Source: Dyadobacter koreensis (GTDB taxonomy: Bacteria; Bacteroidota; Bacteroidia; Cytophagales; Spirosomataceae). From it: a stretch of 64,000 nt of DNA. Every line of letters begins with the position of its first letter. Position 1 is the first letter of the stretch. Positions 16,929-24,983 of the stretch are shown piece by piece. The stretch covers positions 666,544-730,543 of the forward strand of contig NZ_FNXY01000005.1 in NCBI RefSeq assembly GCF_900108855.1. Reading direction: 5' to 3'. The position numbers and the translations under genes are program-made. The notes under the pieces are model-generated. The model did not search any database and was not told the origin of the DNA. It saw nothing but the letters and a program-made list of their open reading frames with translations.

Positions 16929-17102
16929 GATACTTATTTATTGAGTAGAAATTCAGTGAAGACAAGATATGCTTGTACTTGGGAAAGTTGAATGTAAACA
17001 ATTTATTTTTTTATCAATGTCAAAATGAATTTGAAGTGGCAATTCAACATAAGCCTGACTTTGCAGGCGCATGTTGTCTTTGGTGAAATTTCAGCCAAAA
17101 AA

Positions 17103-17160
17103 ATGACTCCGGAAGAGTCGCCTGAATTTGGTTAGAAACAGGCGACTGACACGGAGTCAT
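17103..17160 (-). terminator. Double-stem terminator of the second susCD operon
   Basis: Two nested perfect nine-base stems: ATGACTCCG (17103-17111) with CGGAGTCAT (17152-17160), and inside it AGTCGCCTG (17116-17124) with CAGGCGACT (17139-17147). On the minus strand the structure is followed by TTTTTTTGG. It lies 60 bases after the susD stop codon. The rest of the 292-base gap to GH26 is AT-rich and should contain the GH26 promoter. Confidence 0.85.
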
Positions 17161-17220
17161 TTATTATAATAAGATGGCCATCGTCGATAAACAGGATGCT
17201 ACTTCGGAGCAAAGTTTATG

Positions 17221-18816
17221 TTAATATCCAGGATTTTGTTGTAAACCCCATGTCTGCACTTCGTTCAATGGAATTGGCAAAACCGGAATCGGATTAACTG
17301 AACCTGCGATCGAGCGCGCTTGTGCACGTGCTCTTACATCTGCTGTTAACGAGCTCATATAAGTTCCGGTACGGATCTGATCCCAAAAACGGAGAGATTC
17401 CATCCCTAGCTCGACACGGCGTTCATGTAAAATCGCAGTAATTAAAGCTGACCCTGTTACAGAACTTGTGATATCAGGAAGAGCCGTCGCCGGTATGTTG
17501 GTCGGGTCGTAGGTGGAACCTCCAACTACGGATCCTAATGGCAAAGTTGACTTACGTGCTCTTGCACGGATTTCGTTAATTGCTGCACGGGCCGTTGCTT
17601 CGTCACCTGTCTGGGCGGCTGCTTCGGCTTTCATCAGCAATATTTCGGCATAACGCATTCTGCGAATATTCTGTCCTGATGCCGATGACTGCGCCGGCTG
17701 AACGATCGCAGCTTTACGGTTAAGGTAACCTGTCATGTTTTCAGCAGGAAATGCTACGGTTTGTCTTACCCCGAACAAAATATCTCCGTTTCCATAAACC
17801 GTCATGGCTTTGCGCGGATCATTTGCTTCAAATTCATTAACCAGGCTCGTGGTAGGATTATTAAAACCCCATCCCCATGTTGCACGGTTATTTTGAATTA
17901 CGTTGTTTGTCACACCTGTTTTGATCGGGCCCCAGGTCTGACCTGATTCTTTTGCCTGAATTTCGAAAAGAGACTCTGTATTGTTTTCGCTTATTTCATC
18001 AAAAATCGCGGCGAAGTTAGCTGTCAACCCATATTGTCCTGACTGTGTAATTGCGTTCGTCAAGTCAAGTACTTGCTTCCAGGTATGGTTGTTCGTGTTG
18101 TCCATACCAAGTTGATACATGATCACACGTGCAAGGTAACCACGGGCAGCACCTTTCGTTGCACGACCAAGATCAGAAGCGCTGTATTGATTTTTCTCAG
18201 GAAGATTTGCAATTGCCTGTTCCAGATCTTTTTCTATAAACGCATAGGTTTCCGGTAAACTTGCACGTTGTGTAGTCGAATATTCAGTCGTTTTTACCGG
18301 CTCAGAAAATAACGGCATACCACCGAAAAGACGAGCAAGATAGAAATAATAATAAGCGCGTAAGAAATGTGCTTCTCCGGCAACACGGGTTTTTAAGGTA
18401 TTGCTGATCGGTGCGGTTTCGATGTTTTTCAGTACCCAGTTTGCACGATAAATACCGATCCAAAGATTACCCCAAACACCAACAACCGGTGTGTTCGTAG
18501 GTAATGCTCTCCATTCTTTCAGATACTGGATATCTAAAAAGTCACTTGGTGTACTTCCTTTTTCAGCATCATCAGACAACACATCTCCCCACATCCATTC
18601 GTAGTTATGCGGAAGATAATTGCCAAGTCCGTCGTTTCCTTCATCGTACGAAGCAACGTCGTAAACGGCATTAATTGCCAGAAGCGTATTGGTCGAGTCA
18701 GAGAAATAATTGGTATCTGTTTCACGTCCCAGCGGTTCTTTATCCAGGAAATCACTGCAACCTTGCAACAGCATAAAAGCTGATATCAAAAGTGCTGGAA
18801 AACTATATTTTTTCAT
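17221..18816 (-). CDS. susD: SusD/RagB-like outer-membrane lipoprotein
   Basis: A 531-residue lipoprotein with the lipobox LLQGC (Cys20). The N-terminal SDFLDKEPLGRETDTNYF and the WGNLWIGIYRANWVLKNIE helix are classical RagB/SusD features. RRMRYAEILLMKAEAAAQTGD (split across about 391-411) and RVELGMESLRFWDQIRTG near the end are the family's C-terminal hallmarks. It would bind glycan at the cell surface with the SusC encoded 78 bases upstream. It sits directly upstream of the GH26 operon on the same strand, the usual arrangement of a polysaccharide utilisation locus. A double-stem terminator follows, so the enzymes are probably transcribed separately. Confidence 0.95.
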   Translation of the reverse strand: MKKYSFPALLISAFMLLQGCSDFLDKEPLGRETDTNYFSDSTNTLLAINAVYDVASYDEGNDGLGNYLPHNYEWMWGDVLSDDAEKGSTPSDFLDIQYLKEWRALPTNTPVVGVWGNLWIGIYRANWVLKNIETAPISNTLKTRVAGEAHFLRAYYYFYLARLFGGMPLFSEPVKTTEYSTTQRASLPETYAFIEKDLEQAIANLPEKNQYSASDLGRATKGAARGYLARVIMYQLGMDNTNNHTWKQVLDLTNAITQSGQYGLTANFAAIFDEISENNTESLFEIQAKESGQTWGPIKTGVTNNVIQNNRATWGWGFNNPTTSLVNEFEANDPRKAMTVYGNGDILFGVRQTVAFPAENMTGYLNRKAAIVQPAQSSASGQNIRRMRYAEILLMKAEAAAQTGDEATARAAINEIRARARKSTLPLGSVVGGSTYDPTNIPATALPDITSSVTGSALITAILHERRVELGMESLRFWDQIRTGTYMSSLTADVRARAQARSIAGSVNPIPVLPIPLNEVQTWGLQQNPGY

Positions 18817-18894
18817 TTTTCGAATATTTATGGAATTAGCTTATAGCTATTGGCCGTTGCATTTTACGCTGGCCATATCGCTTTTAACTGGTTT

Positions 18895-21800
18895 TTAAAA
18901 GTTTACGCTTAGTCCGATTCTTCCCACGCGAGGCTGAGGATAAGCTCCCAGGTCAACCCCGAAGTTCAATGGATTACTGTTGAATTCACCGATTTCAGGA
19001 TCCATTCCTTTGTATTTTGTGAAAGTCAACAGGTTATCCGCCGCAACGTAAACTCTGACATTGCTGATATGAAGTTTTTCCACCAGGCCTTTTGGCAAAG
19101 TATAACCGAAAGTAAGGTTACGCAGACGCATGTAGTTTCCGCTGCTAACGAAACGATCGCTGAACTGATCATTGTTGTTTGGGTTCATTTGAGTCATGCG
19201 TGGCTGGTCTGTATTGGTATTGTCAGGAGTCCAGCGATCCAGACGGCTCGTTACTGAGTTAAACATACCATTTGCATTGTTCATCCAGTGTCCCAAACCG
19301 TTCACAAGCTCAACGCCTGTTACACCTTGCAGGAAGAAACTGAAATCGAAACCTTTGTAACCAAGGCTTGCGTTAAATCCGTAAGAAAGATTTGGTGTTG
19401 CGCTGCCAAGATATGTACGGTCATTGTTATCAATTACTCCGTCATTGTTCAAGTCAACAAACTTCACGTCTCCCGGTTTTGCATTTGGCTGAATTGCTGT
19501 TCCTTCTCTTGTATAAGCGTCAAGATCAGCTTGCGTTCTGAAAATTCCGTCTGTTTTTAAACCATAGTAAACTGCGATTTCGCGACCTACTTCCGTACGT
19601 GTAGTTTGTCCAAGTCCGTTGATATCACCACCTGCAATTGGTTCCCCACCACCAAGGTCAACTACTCGGTTTGTGATTTTAGAAACGTTGAATCCAAGGT
19701 CGTATGTGAAATCTTTGATCTGACTTCTGTAATTAAGTGCCAGTTCGATACCCTTGTTGTTCATGCTTCCCGCGTTTACATACGGAGGGCCCACACCTGC
19801 AAAAACAGGGATTGGAACACGGACAATCATGTTTTTAGTATCTTTTATGAAGTAGTCAGCAGTCAAAGTCAAACGGTTGTTGAAGAAACCTGCGTCCACA
19901 CCGAAGTTAGAACTTGTCGTAGTTTCCCATTTCAAATCGGGATTGCTTGCAGTTGTCGGAGCAAATCCCTGAACGGCCTGATCTCCGAAAACATACATAT
20001 TATTCCCTGTAACTGTTGTAGCATAACCGTAATTAGCTGCACTGTTCTGGTTGCCCACTTGTCCCCAGCCAGCACGAAGTTTCAACTGACTGATCGCAGG
20101 AATGCTCTTGATAAATGATTCTTCGGCTAGGTTATAACCTGCTGCAAAAGACGGGAAAGTTCCCCAACGATTGTCAGGAAGGAAACGAGAAGATCCGTCA
20201 CGACGAAGTGTTGCTGTCAAAAGCAATTTTTCGTTGAAGTTATAATTAAGACGACCGAAGTAAGATTGCAGCGATTCGTCAGACTGTGTTGCTTCAACTA
20301 AATAATCTGTGCCTTTTGTTGCTGTCAGATACCATTGAGATTTATCGTTTGGTACATCCAGGACGGTCAGGAACATATCGCTGTATGTCATACGCTGTGC
20401 TTCGAAACCAGCCATGGCCGTAAAGCTATGCTTGCCGATCGTTTTTGCATAAGTAAGATAATTTGTCCAAACCCAACCCAATTGTTCGCCTCTGCCTTCA
20501 CGCAATGTGCTGTGCTGACGTTGATCGTCATTAGCCAGGTAATATTGTGGCAAGTATCTTTTCGCATGCGTTGTTTTCCAGTTAACACCGAACTGCGTAC
20601 GGAATGTCAGACCCGGGATAATTTTTGCGTCAAGAAAGAAGTTTGAGTTAACAAGCGTCTCATAGGCCTTGTTGTTTTTGTATTCATCAACAATACGCAG
20701 CGGGTTGTAAGCGCCACCTTCCGGTACAGGACGTGTACCGTAAAAATTGGTAGCAGGATCCCATGCCTTGGCCAGTGGAGATACTGATAATGCACTTGTC
20801 AAAATACCACCGTACTGGCTTCCTGTATATTGTGTTTTATCCGTATTAGCATAAGCAGCCGAAATACCAGCGTCAAGCCATTTTGTTAGATAAAAGTCAT
20901 TGTTGAAACGTAAAAAGAATTTTTTCAACGGCGAGTTTTTAACAATACCTTCCTGTCCGAAATAAGTACCTGTAACGCTGTAACGGTGTTTGTCATTTCC
21001 GCCCATAACGTTAAGGCTGTAATTTTGAACTGAACCAGTTTGCATTACTTCATCCTGCCAGTTGGTTCCTTGATCCGTTCCATTTTTAAAAGCATTTAAA
21101 GTCTGGTAAAGATTTTCGTTCGTAGGAAGCACAGTTCCATCATTGCTGTAAGATTCCAAACGTAACGTCGCATACTGACTCGCATTCAAAACGTCTACCT
21201 TATTCCATGCTTTCTGCACACCTGCATAAGTGTCAAAAGAGATCTTCGGCGCTCCACTTTTTCCTCTTTTTGTAGTAATAAGAATTACGCCGTTTGCTCC
21301 GCGTGAACCGTAGATGGCCGTTGCCGAAGCATCTTTCAATATTTCCATGGAAGAAATATCACCAGGAGCTAAAAAGCTGATATCGCTGGTTTGGAAACCA
21401 TCAACAACATATAAAGGATCACTGTTGTTGATCGTACCGACACCACGGATACGCACTCGAACAGCAGCACCAGGTTCACCTGATTGACTAACGATATTAA
21501 CACCGGGAACCCGGCCCTGAATGGCTTGCAGTGGATTCGCAGTGGCAATTTTAGTAATCGCTTCCGCTTTTACCGAAGCAACAGCGCCCGTAATATCACT
21601 TTTCTTGGTAGTACCATAACCTACAACAACGACTTCGTCCAGCGCGCGTTCGTCTGAGAGCATCGTGATTGCGAAAGTTGATTTTCCACCAATTTCAACT
21701 TCGAGTGACTTCATTCCAACTGAGCTTAAAACCAACGTTTTTGCGTCAGCGGGAATACCCAAAGTGAATTTTCCTTCCACATCCGTTGTGGTACCAATGG

Positions 21801-21945
21801 TTGTTCCTTTGATAACCACACCTACACCAGGTAGTCCTTCTCCTTTTTCATCTGAGACCGTCCCGTTTATATTTTGGTTCTGAGCAATTGCCATCAGGCA
21901 ACTTCCCAAAAACAAAGAGACGATCATAAGTAATCTTTGAAACAT
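18895..21945 (-). CDS. susC: SusC/RagA TonB-linked outer-membrane transporter
   Basis: A 1016-residue TonB-dependent transporter. The signal peptide ends near AIAQ (residue 22). A carboxypeptidase-like domain (about 26-100) begins NINGTVSDEKGEGLPGVGVVIKG-like sequence, and LDEVVVVGYGTTKKSD marks its junction with the plug. The plug (about 115-230) contains RIRGVGTINNSDPLYVVDG and ILKDASATAIYGSRGANG. The barrel ends GRIGLSVNF. There is no STN domain. It leads the second susC-susD operon of the mannan region. Nearly 570 bases of AT-rich non-coding DNA with two large palindromes lie upstream and probably hold its regulation. Confidence 0.95.
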   Translation of the reverse strand: MFQRLLMIVSLFLGSCLMAIAQNQNINGTVSDEKGEGLPGVGVVIKGTTIGTTTDVEGKFTLGIPADAKTLVLSSVGMKSLEVEIGGKSTFAITMLSDERALDEVVVVGYGTTKKSDITGAVASVKAEAITKIATANPLQAIQGRVPGVNIVSQSGEPGAAVRVRIRGVGTINNSDPLYVVDGFQTSDISFLAPGDISSMEILKDASATAIYGSRGANGVILITTKRGKSGAPKISFDTYAGVQKAWNKVDVLNASQYATLRLESYSNDGTVLPTNENLYQTLNAFKNGTDQGTNWQDEVMQTGSVQNYSLNVMGGNDKHRYSVTGTYFGQEGIVKNSPLKKFFLRFNNDFYLTKWLDAGISAAYANTDKTQYTGSQYGGILTSALSVSPLAKAWDPATNFYGTRPVPEGGAYNPLRIVDEYKNNKAYETLVNSNFFLDAKIIPGLTFRTQFGVNWKTTHAKRYLPQYYLANDDQRQHSTLREGRGEQLGWVWTNYLTYAKTIGKHSFTAMAGFEAQRMTYSDMFLTVLDVPNDKSQWYLTATKGTDYLVEATQSDESLQSYFGRLNYNFNEKLLLTATLRRDGSSRFLPDNRWGTFPSFAAGYNLAEESFIKSIPAISQLKLRAGWGQVGNQNSAANYGYATTVTGNNMYVFGDQAVQGFAPTTASNPDLKWETTTSSNFGVDAGFFNNRLTLTADYFIKDTKNMIVRVPIPVFAGVGPPYVNAGSMNNKGIELALNYRSQIKDFTYDLGFNVSKITNRVVDLGGGEPIAGGDINGLGQTTRTEVGREIAVYYGLKTDGIFRTQADLDAYTREGTAIQPNAKPGDVKFVDLNNDGVIDNNDRTYLGSATPNLSYGFNASLGYKGFDFSFFLQGVTGVELVNGLGHWMNNANGMFNSVTSRLDRWTPDNTNTDQPRMTQMNPNNNDQFSDRFVSSGNYMRLRNLTFGYTLPKGLVEKLHISNVRVYVAADNLLTFTKYKGMDPEIGEFNSNPLNFGVDLGAYPQPRVGRIGLSVNF

Positions 21946-22221
21946 GCTTATGACGCTTTAATTGGTTTATGATTTTTAATACAAATTAATAGACTTTTTT
22001 GATCGATACCATAATACTATTTTATCTATTCATTGAATAATTAAAACTAATCGCAACATTTTTCTGGTGCTTAAATTACAATATGTATTGATATTGTATT
22101 ATTCTAATGAAATTAATTGGATTATTTTATTATTAATTACGCCTTAAATAAAAGTAACTACAATAATATTTGTTATGATACTATTATATCATTTTTTGAA
22201 GTTTAATATATTATTTGTATG

Positions 22222-22252
22222 ATTCAAAAGTGTGAACTTCACACTTTTGAAT
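22222..22252. promoter_or_regulatory. 31-base perfect palindrome upstream of susC
   Basis: ATTCAAAAGTGTGAA (22222-22236), one central C, then TTCACACTTTTGAAT (22238-22252). Fifteen-base arms with a single-base centre suit a dimeric DNA-binding protein better than an RNA hairpin. It lies 277 bases upstream of susC, so it could be an operator. The alternative is part of the transcript end of ilvE, which already has its own terminator. Function is inference. Confidence 0.5.
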
Positions 22253-22317
22253 GCTAATTTTATAGAAATAATTTGCTCGGATCTTGCAGAGTCAGAATGA
22301 TTTACAAAATTAAAAAG

Positions 22318-22348
22318 TGATTAAAATGTCTGATTGACATTTTAATCA
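22318..22348. promoter_or_regulatory. 13-base-arm inverted repeat upstream of susC
   Basis: TGATTAAAATGTC (22318-22330), loop TGATT, GACATTTTAATCA (22336-22348). It is perfect over 13 base pairs and unrelated in sequence to the palindrome at 22222. There is no GC-rich base and no long T-run on either side, so it is a poor terminator. A regulator site or a small structured element is possible. Confidence 0.4.
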
Positions 22349-22462
22349 AAATGATGAAAATTGTAAAATTTTAAGAATTTCTGAGAGACAGGCTTTTTTG
22401 AGGAGTTGAAGCAGTCTATTTATTAAATTAGATGTTCAGAGGCGAGATTTCTGAAGACAAAA

Positions 22463-22492
22463 AAAATGGACGACATTGCTGCCGTCCATTTT
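22463..22492 (-). terminator. Terminator of ilvE
   Basis: AAAATGGACG (22463-22472) pairs with CGTCCATTTT (22483-22492) around a ten-base loop. On the minus strand the stem continues into TTTTTTTTGTC. It begins 20 bases after the ilvE stop codon. Confidence 0.88.
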
Positions 22493-22511
22493 CTATGGTT
22501 ATTGTTTGTAG

Positions 22512-23579
22512 CTAAACCTTCAACGTCCAGCCAAAAACGTCTTCTGTTTTTCCGGTACGAATTTCGGTTAGGTAATTTTTTACTTTATTAACGAACGAAT
22601 CTTCCTTTAATTCTGGCAAAGCGTAATCGACACCTTCAAATGCGATTGTCGCAAATGGAGAAACAACAACGGCAGTTCCGGCCCCGAAAGCAGATTCCAA
22701 ACGTCCTTCCTGCAGTGCTTCAATGATTTCTTTCACAGAAATCCTGCGTTCTTCCACCGGTATGTCCCAGTGCTGAGCGATCGCAACGATACTTTTGCGG
22801 GTAATGCCATCCAGTGTTGTATCAGAAACAAACGGAGTAACCAACTTGCCGTCGATCACAAACATCACATTCATGGTGCCGGATTCTTCAATATAGGCAT
22901 GTTCGCGTGCATCCGTCCAGATCAGTTGATCGTAGCCTTCCTGCTGGGCAAGTTTTGCAGGGTAAAGTGAACCGGCGTAGTTGCCTGCACATTTTGTTCC
23001 GCCAACACCGCCTTCGGCAGCACGGATGAAATGCGTTTCAACTTTTACTCTTGGAGGTTTAGCGTAGTACGTTCCTACCGGAGAAGTAAAGATGATAAAA
23101 GTATAAGTGTCAGATGGTTTTACACCAATATAGGCGTCCGTCGCGAACATGTACGGGCGAATGTAAAGGGAGCATCCATCCTGCGAGGGTACCCATCCTG
23201 AATCCAGACGTAACAGTTCTGTCAGACCGCTCATGAAAATGTCTTCCGGAACGGTTGGCATACAAAGGCGCTCAGCTGATTTGTTTAGACGTTTCCAGTT
23301 ATCAATCGCACGGAAAAGCAGGGTGTCACCTTCTTCACTTTTGTAGGCTTTCATTCCTTCAAAAATAGCTTGTCCGTAGTGTAAAGCAGCAGTAGCAGGG
23401 CTGAGTGAAAGATCTCCGTAAGGGATGATACGCGGATTGTTCCACTGACCATCACGATATTCGGTAATGAACATATGATCGGCAATGTTCCGACCAAAAA
23501 CAAGGTTGTTAAAATCAACCTCTTTCAAACGTGAATTTTGCGTTTGCTGGATCTCTATTTGCAATGTGTCGGCAGTCAT
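22512..23579 (-). CDS. ilvE: Branched-chain amino acid aminotransferase
   Basis: A 355-residue PLP enzyme of fold type IV. It transfers amino groups between leucine, isoleucine or valine and 2-oxoglutarate. LHYGQAIFEGMKAYK (about 67-81), LYIRPYMFAT, the PLP lysine in GGTKCAGNYAG (Lys196), AYIEESGTMNVMFV and FGAGTAVVVSP are all diagnostic. Length is normal for the eukaryote-like, longer branch of IlvE (about 355). It is the downstream member of a minus-strand pair with the cobalamin adenosyltransferase, 103 bases apart, though a shared transcript is uncertain. A strong terminator follows. Confidence 0.95.
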   Translation of the reverse strand: MTADTLQIEIQQTQNSRLKEVDFNNLVFGRNIADHMFITEYRDGQWNNPRIIPYGDLSLSPATAALHYGQAIFEGMKAYKSEEGDTLLFRAIDNWKRLNKSAERLCMPTVPEDIFMSGLTELLRLDSGWVPSQDGCSLYIRPYMFATDAYIGVKPSDTYTFIIFTSPVGTYYAKPPRVKVETHFIRAAEGGVGGTKCAGNYAGSLYPAKLAQQEGYDQLIWTDAREHAYIEESGTMNVMFVIDGKLVTPFVSDTTLDGITRKSIVAIAQHWDIPVEERRISVKEIIEALQEGRLESAFGAGTAVVVSPFATIAFEGVDYALPELKEDSFVNKVKNYLTEIRTGKTEDVFGWTLKV

Positions 23580-23682
23580 AAGGCCTGGAATTTATGCTGA
23601 ATATTAAGTACTCTTTTATTTCTTATTTTAGTCTCGCAATTTAATGAAATTATCTACAAAACGAAGATATTTAGTATAACAA

Positions 23683-24243
23683 TTATTTTTTTGCCGACAC
23701 CCTTGGTTTCCACGTAACTTCCTCAATTCCCAGCTCATAAGTCATTGCGCGGCAAAGCATAAACAGATAATCGGATAAACGATTTAGATACTTAACAACG
23801 ATGTCTTCAACTTCCTCTTGCGTTTGCAAATGGATAACGCAGCGCTCGGCCCGGCGACAAACAGTACGGGCAATGTGCCCGAATGAGACTGACTGATGCC
23901 CGCCTGGTAAAACGAAAGCTTTTAGCTGAGGCACAATCCCGTCAATTTCATCCATGGACGTTTCCAGGAGTTTTATATCTTCTTCTGATAAATCAGGAAG
24001 GATTTTCTTGGTTTGTTCGGGTTCAGACGCCAAATGCGAACCGATAGTAAATAATCTGTCCTGTATTTCCTTCAACAGATCGCGGCGTTTTTCATTTACC
24101 GGTTGGTCCCGGAGCAAGCCGATCCAGCTGTTCAATTCGTCAACGGTGCCATATGCTTCAATACGAATATGTGCTTTACTGAGGCGTGTCCCCCCGATCA
24201 GAGAAGTTGTGCCTTTGTCTCCGGTTTTAGTGTAAATTTTCAT
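23683..24243 (-). CDS. pduO: ATP:cob(I)alamin adenosyltransferase, PduO type
   Basis: A 186-residue cytoplasmic enzyme that makes adenosylcobalamin from cob(I)alamin and ATP. The ATP-binding N-terminus is KIYTKTGDKGTTSL..GG with KAHIRIEAYGTVDELNSWIG. The later RTVCRRAERCV and YLNRLSDYLFMLCR helices complete the PduO-type signature. Length is typical (about 180-190). It would activate the corrinoid imported through the operon at the left end of the window, although no riboswitch precedes this gene. The intergenic region upstream (24244-24457) is shared with the divergent membrane-protein/queA operon. Confidence 0.93.
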   Translation of the reverse strand: MKIYTKTGDKGTTSLIGGTRLSKAHIRIEAYGTVDELNSWIGLLRDQPVNEKRRDLLKEIQDRLFTIGSHLASEPEQTKKILPDLSEEDIKLLETSMDEIDGIVPQLKAFVLPGGHQSVSFGHIARTVCRRAERCVIHLQTQEEVEDIVVKYLNRLSDYLFMLCRAMTYELGIEEVTWKPRVSAKK

Positions 24244-24401
24244 AAAATGGATTTTGAAAGTGAATGATCAGAATGATGATGCACCTTTTGTCTGGTAAAA
24301 TGGAAGTTAATGCTACAAATAATACGGCGCTATATTCACTTTGATCCCTAAATCTTTTTCATATACTCTTCCTACGATTAGGTTTTAGAAACTCTCCAAC
24401 C

Positions 24402-24409
24402 TAATTTTG
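24402..24409 (+). promoter_or_regulatory. Candidate -7 box for the membrane protein-queA operon
   Basis: TAATTTTG matches TAnnTTTG exactly, 48 bases before the start codon at 24458. I found no convincing TTTG 17-23 bases upstream, so only the -7 element is supported. Confidence 0.35.
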
Positions 24410-24457
24410 CACCCAAATTATGGGGAAATTAGAAAAGATAAGGAGGATTGATATTTC

Positions 24458-24976
24458 ATGAAAATTGGAACTTTTAGTGTGAAAATATGGCGTTGGTTTT
24501 CAATGCTGATGGTATTTGCTGCGTTGGTTTGGACCTATTCGGTTTTCCCTGAGCAGATTGCAGTTGATTTTGCGGCATCCGGACTTGCGGAAATCTATGT
24601 AAATAAGGAACATTTGTTCTACATAGTTATGGCTTTTTTTATCCTTAATAACGTTGTCCTTTCGGCGTTTGCAAGACAGATCCCTAAAATTGATCCATCG
24701 CATTTTCCTATTCCAAAGCGGAATATCTGGATTCAGTATCGTGAAGAACTGAACGAACATTTAATCAATTGGTTGTATACAGTTGTGGCTTCCATCAATA
24801 CCATCATAGGTTTGAGTCTTCTCGCATTGGCGACAATAAACAGCAGTCAGTATAATCTTACTGTTTTTGATTTTGCCTGGGTGTCTTATGTCGGTCTTGC
24901 TCTGATGATCTTAATTTTTCTTCTTCCTCTGCGTTTATTGAGGACACCGGTTCCAAAAGAAGAAGATACTTATTAG
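24458..24976 (+). CDS. Hypothetical four-helix membrane protein
   Basis: A 172-residue protein I do not recognise. Four hydrophobic segments are visible at about 9-28, 50-70, 108-128 and 138-160, with the C-terminus ending in charged PVPKEEDTY. The periplasmic loop FPEQIAVDFAASGLAEIYVNKEHLF recalls the loop of DUF1648-type membrane proteins, but the match is too weak to name. It ends seven bases before queA and shares its strand, so the two genes form an operon. No function is proposed. Confidence 0.75.
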   Translation: MKIGTFSVKIWRWFSMLMVFAALVWTYSVFPEQIAVDFAASGLAEIYVNKEHLFYIVMAFFILNNVVLSAFARQIPKIDPSHFPIPKRNIWIQYREELNEHLINWLYTVVASINTIIGLSLLALATINSSQYNLTVFDFAWVSYVGLALMILIFLLPLRLLRTPVPKEEDTY

Positions 24977-24983
24977 AAATTGA

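Larger units (their letters stand above)
21946..22462. other. AT-rich regulatory spacer upstream of the second susC
   Basis: No gene of plausible length or composition is visible. The stretch is very AT-rich, with many short TTAAT and TATTAT runs, and holds two long palindromes annotated separately. The segment 21950-22200 should contain the susC promoter on the minus strand, but I could not identify an exact TTTG/TAnnTTTG pair. Confidence 0.6.
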
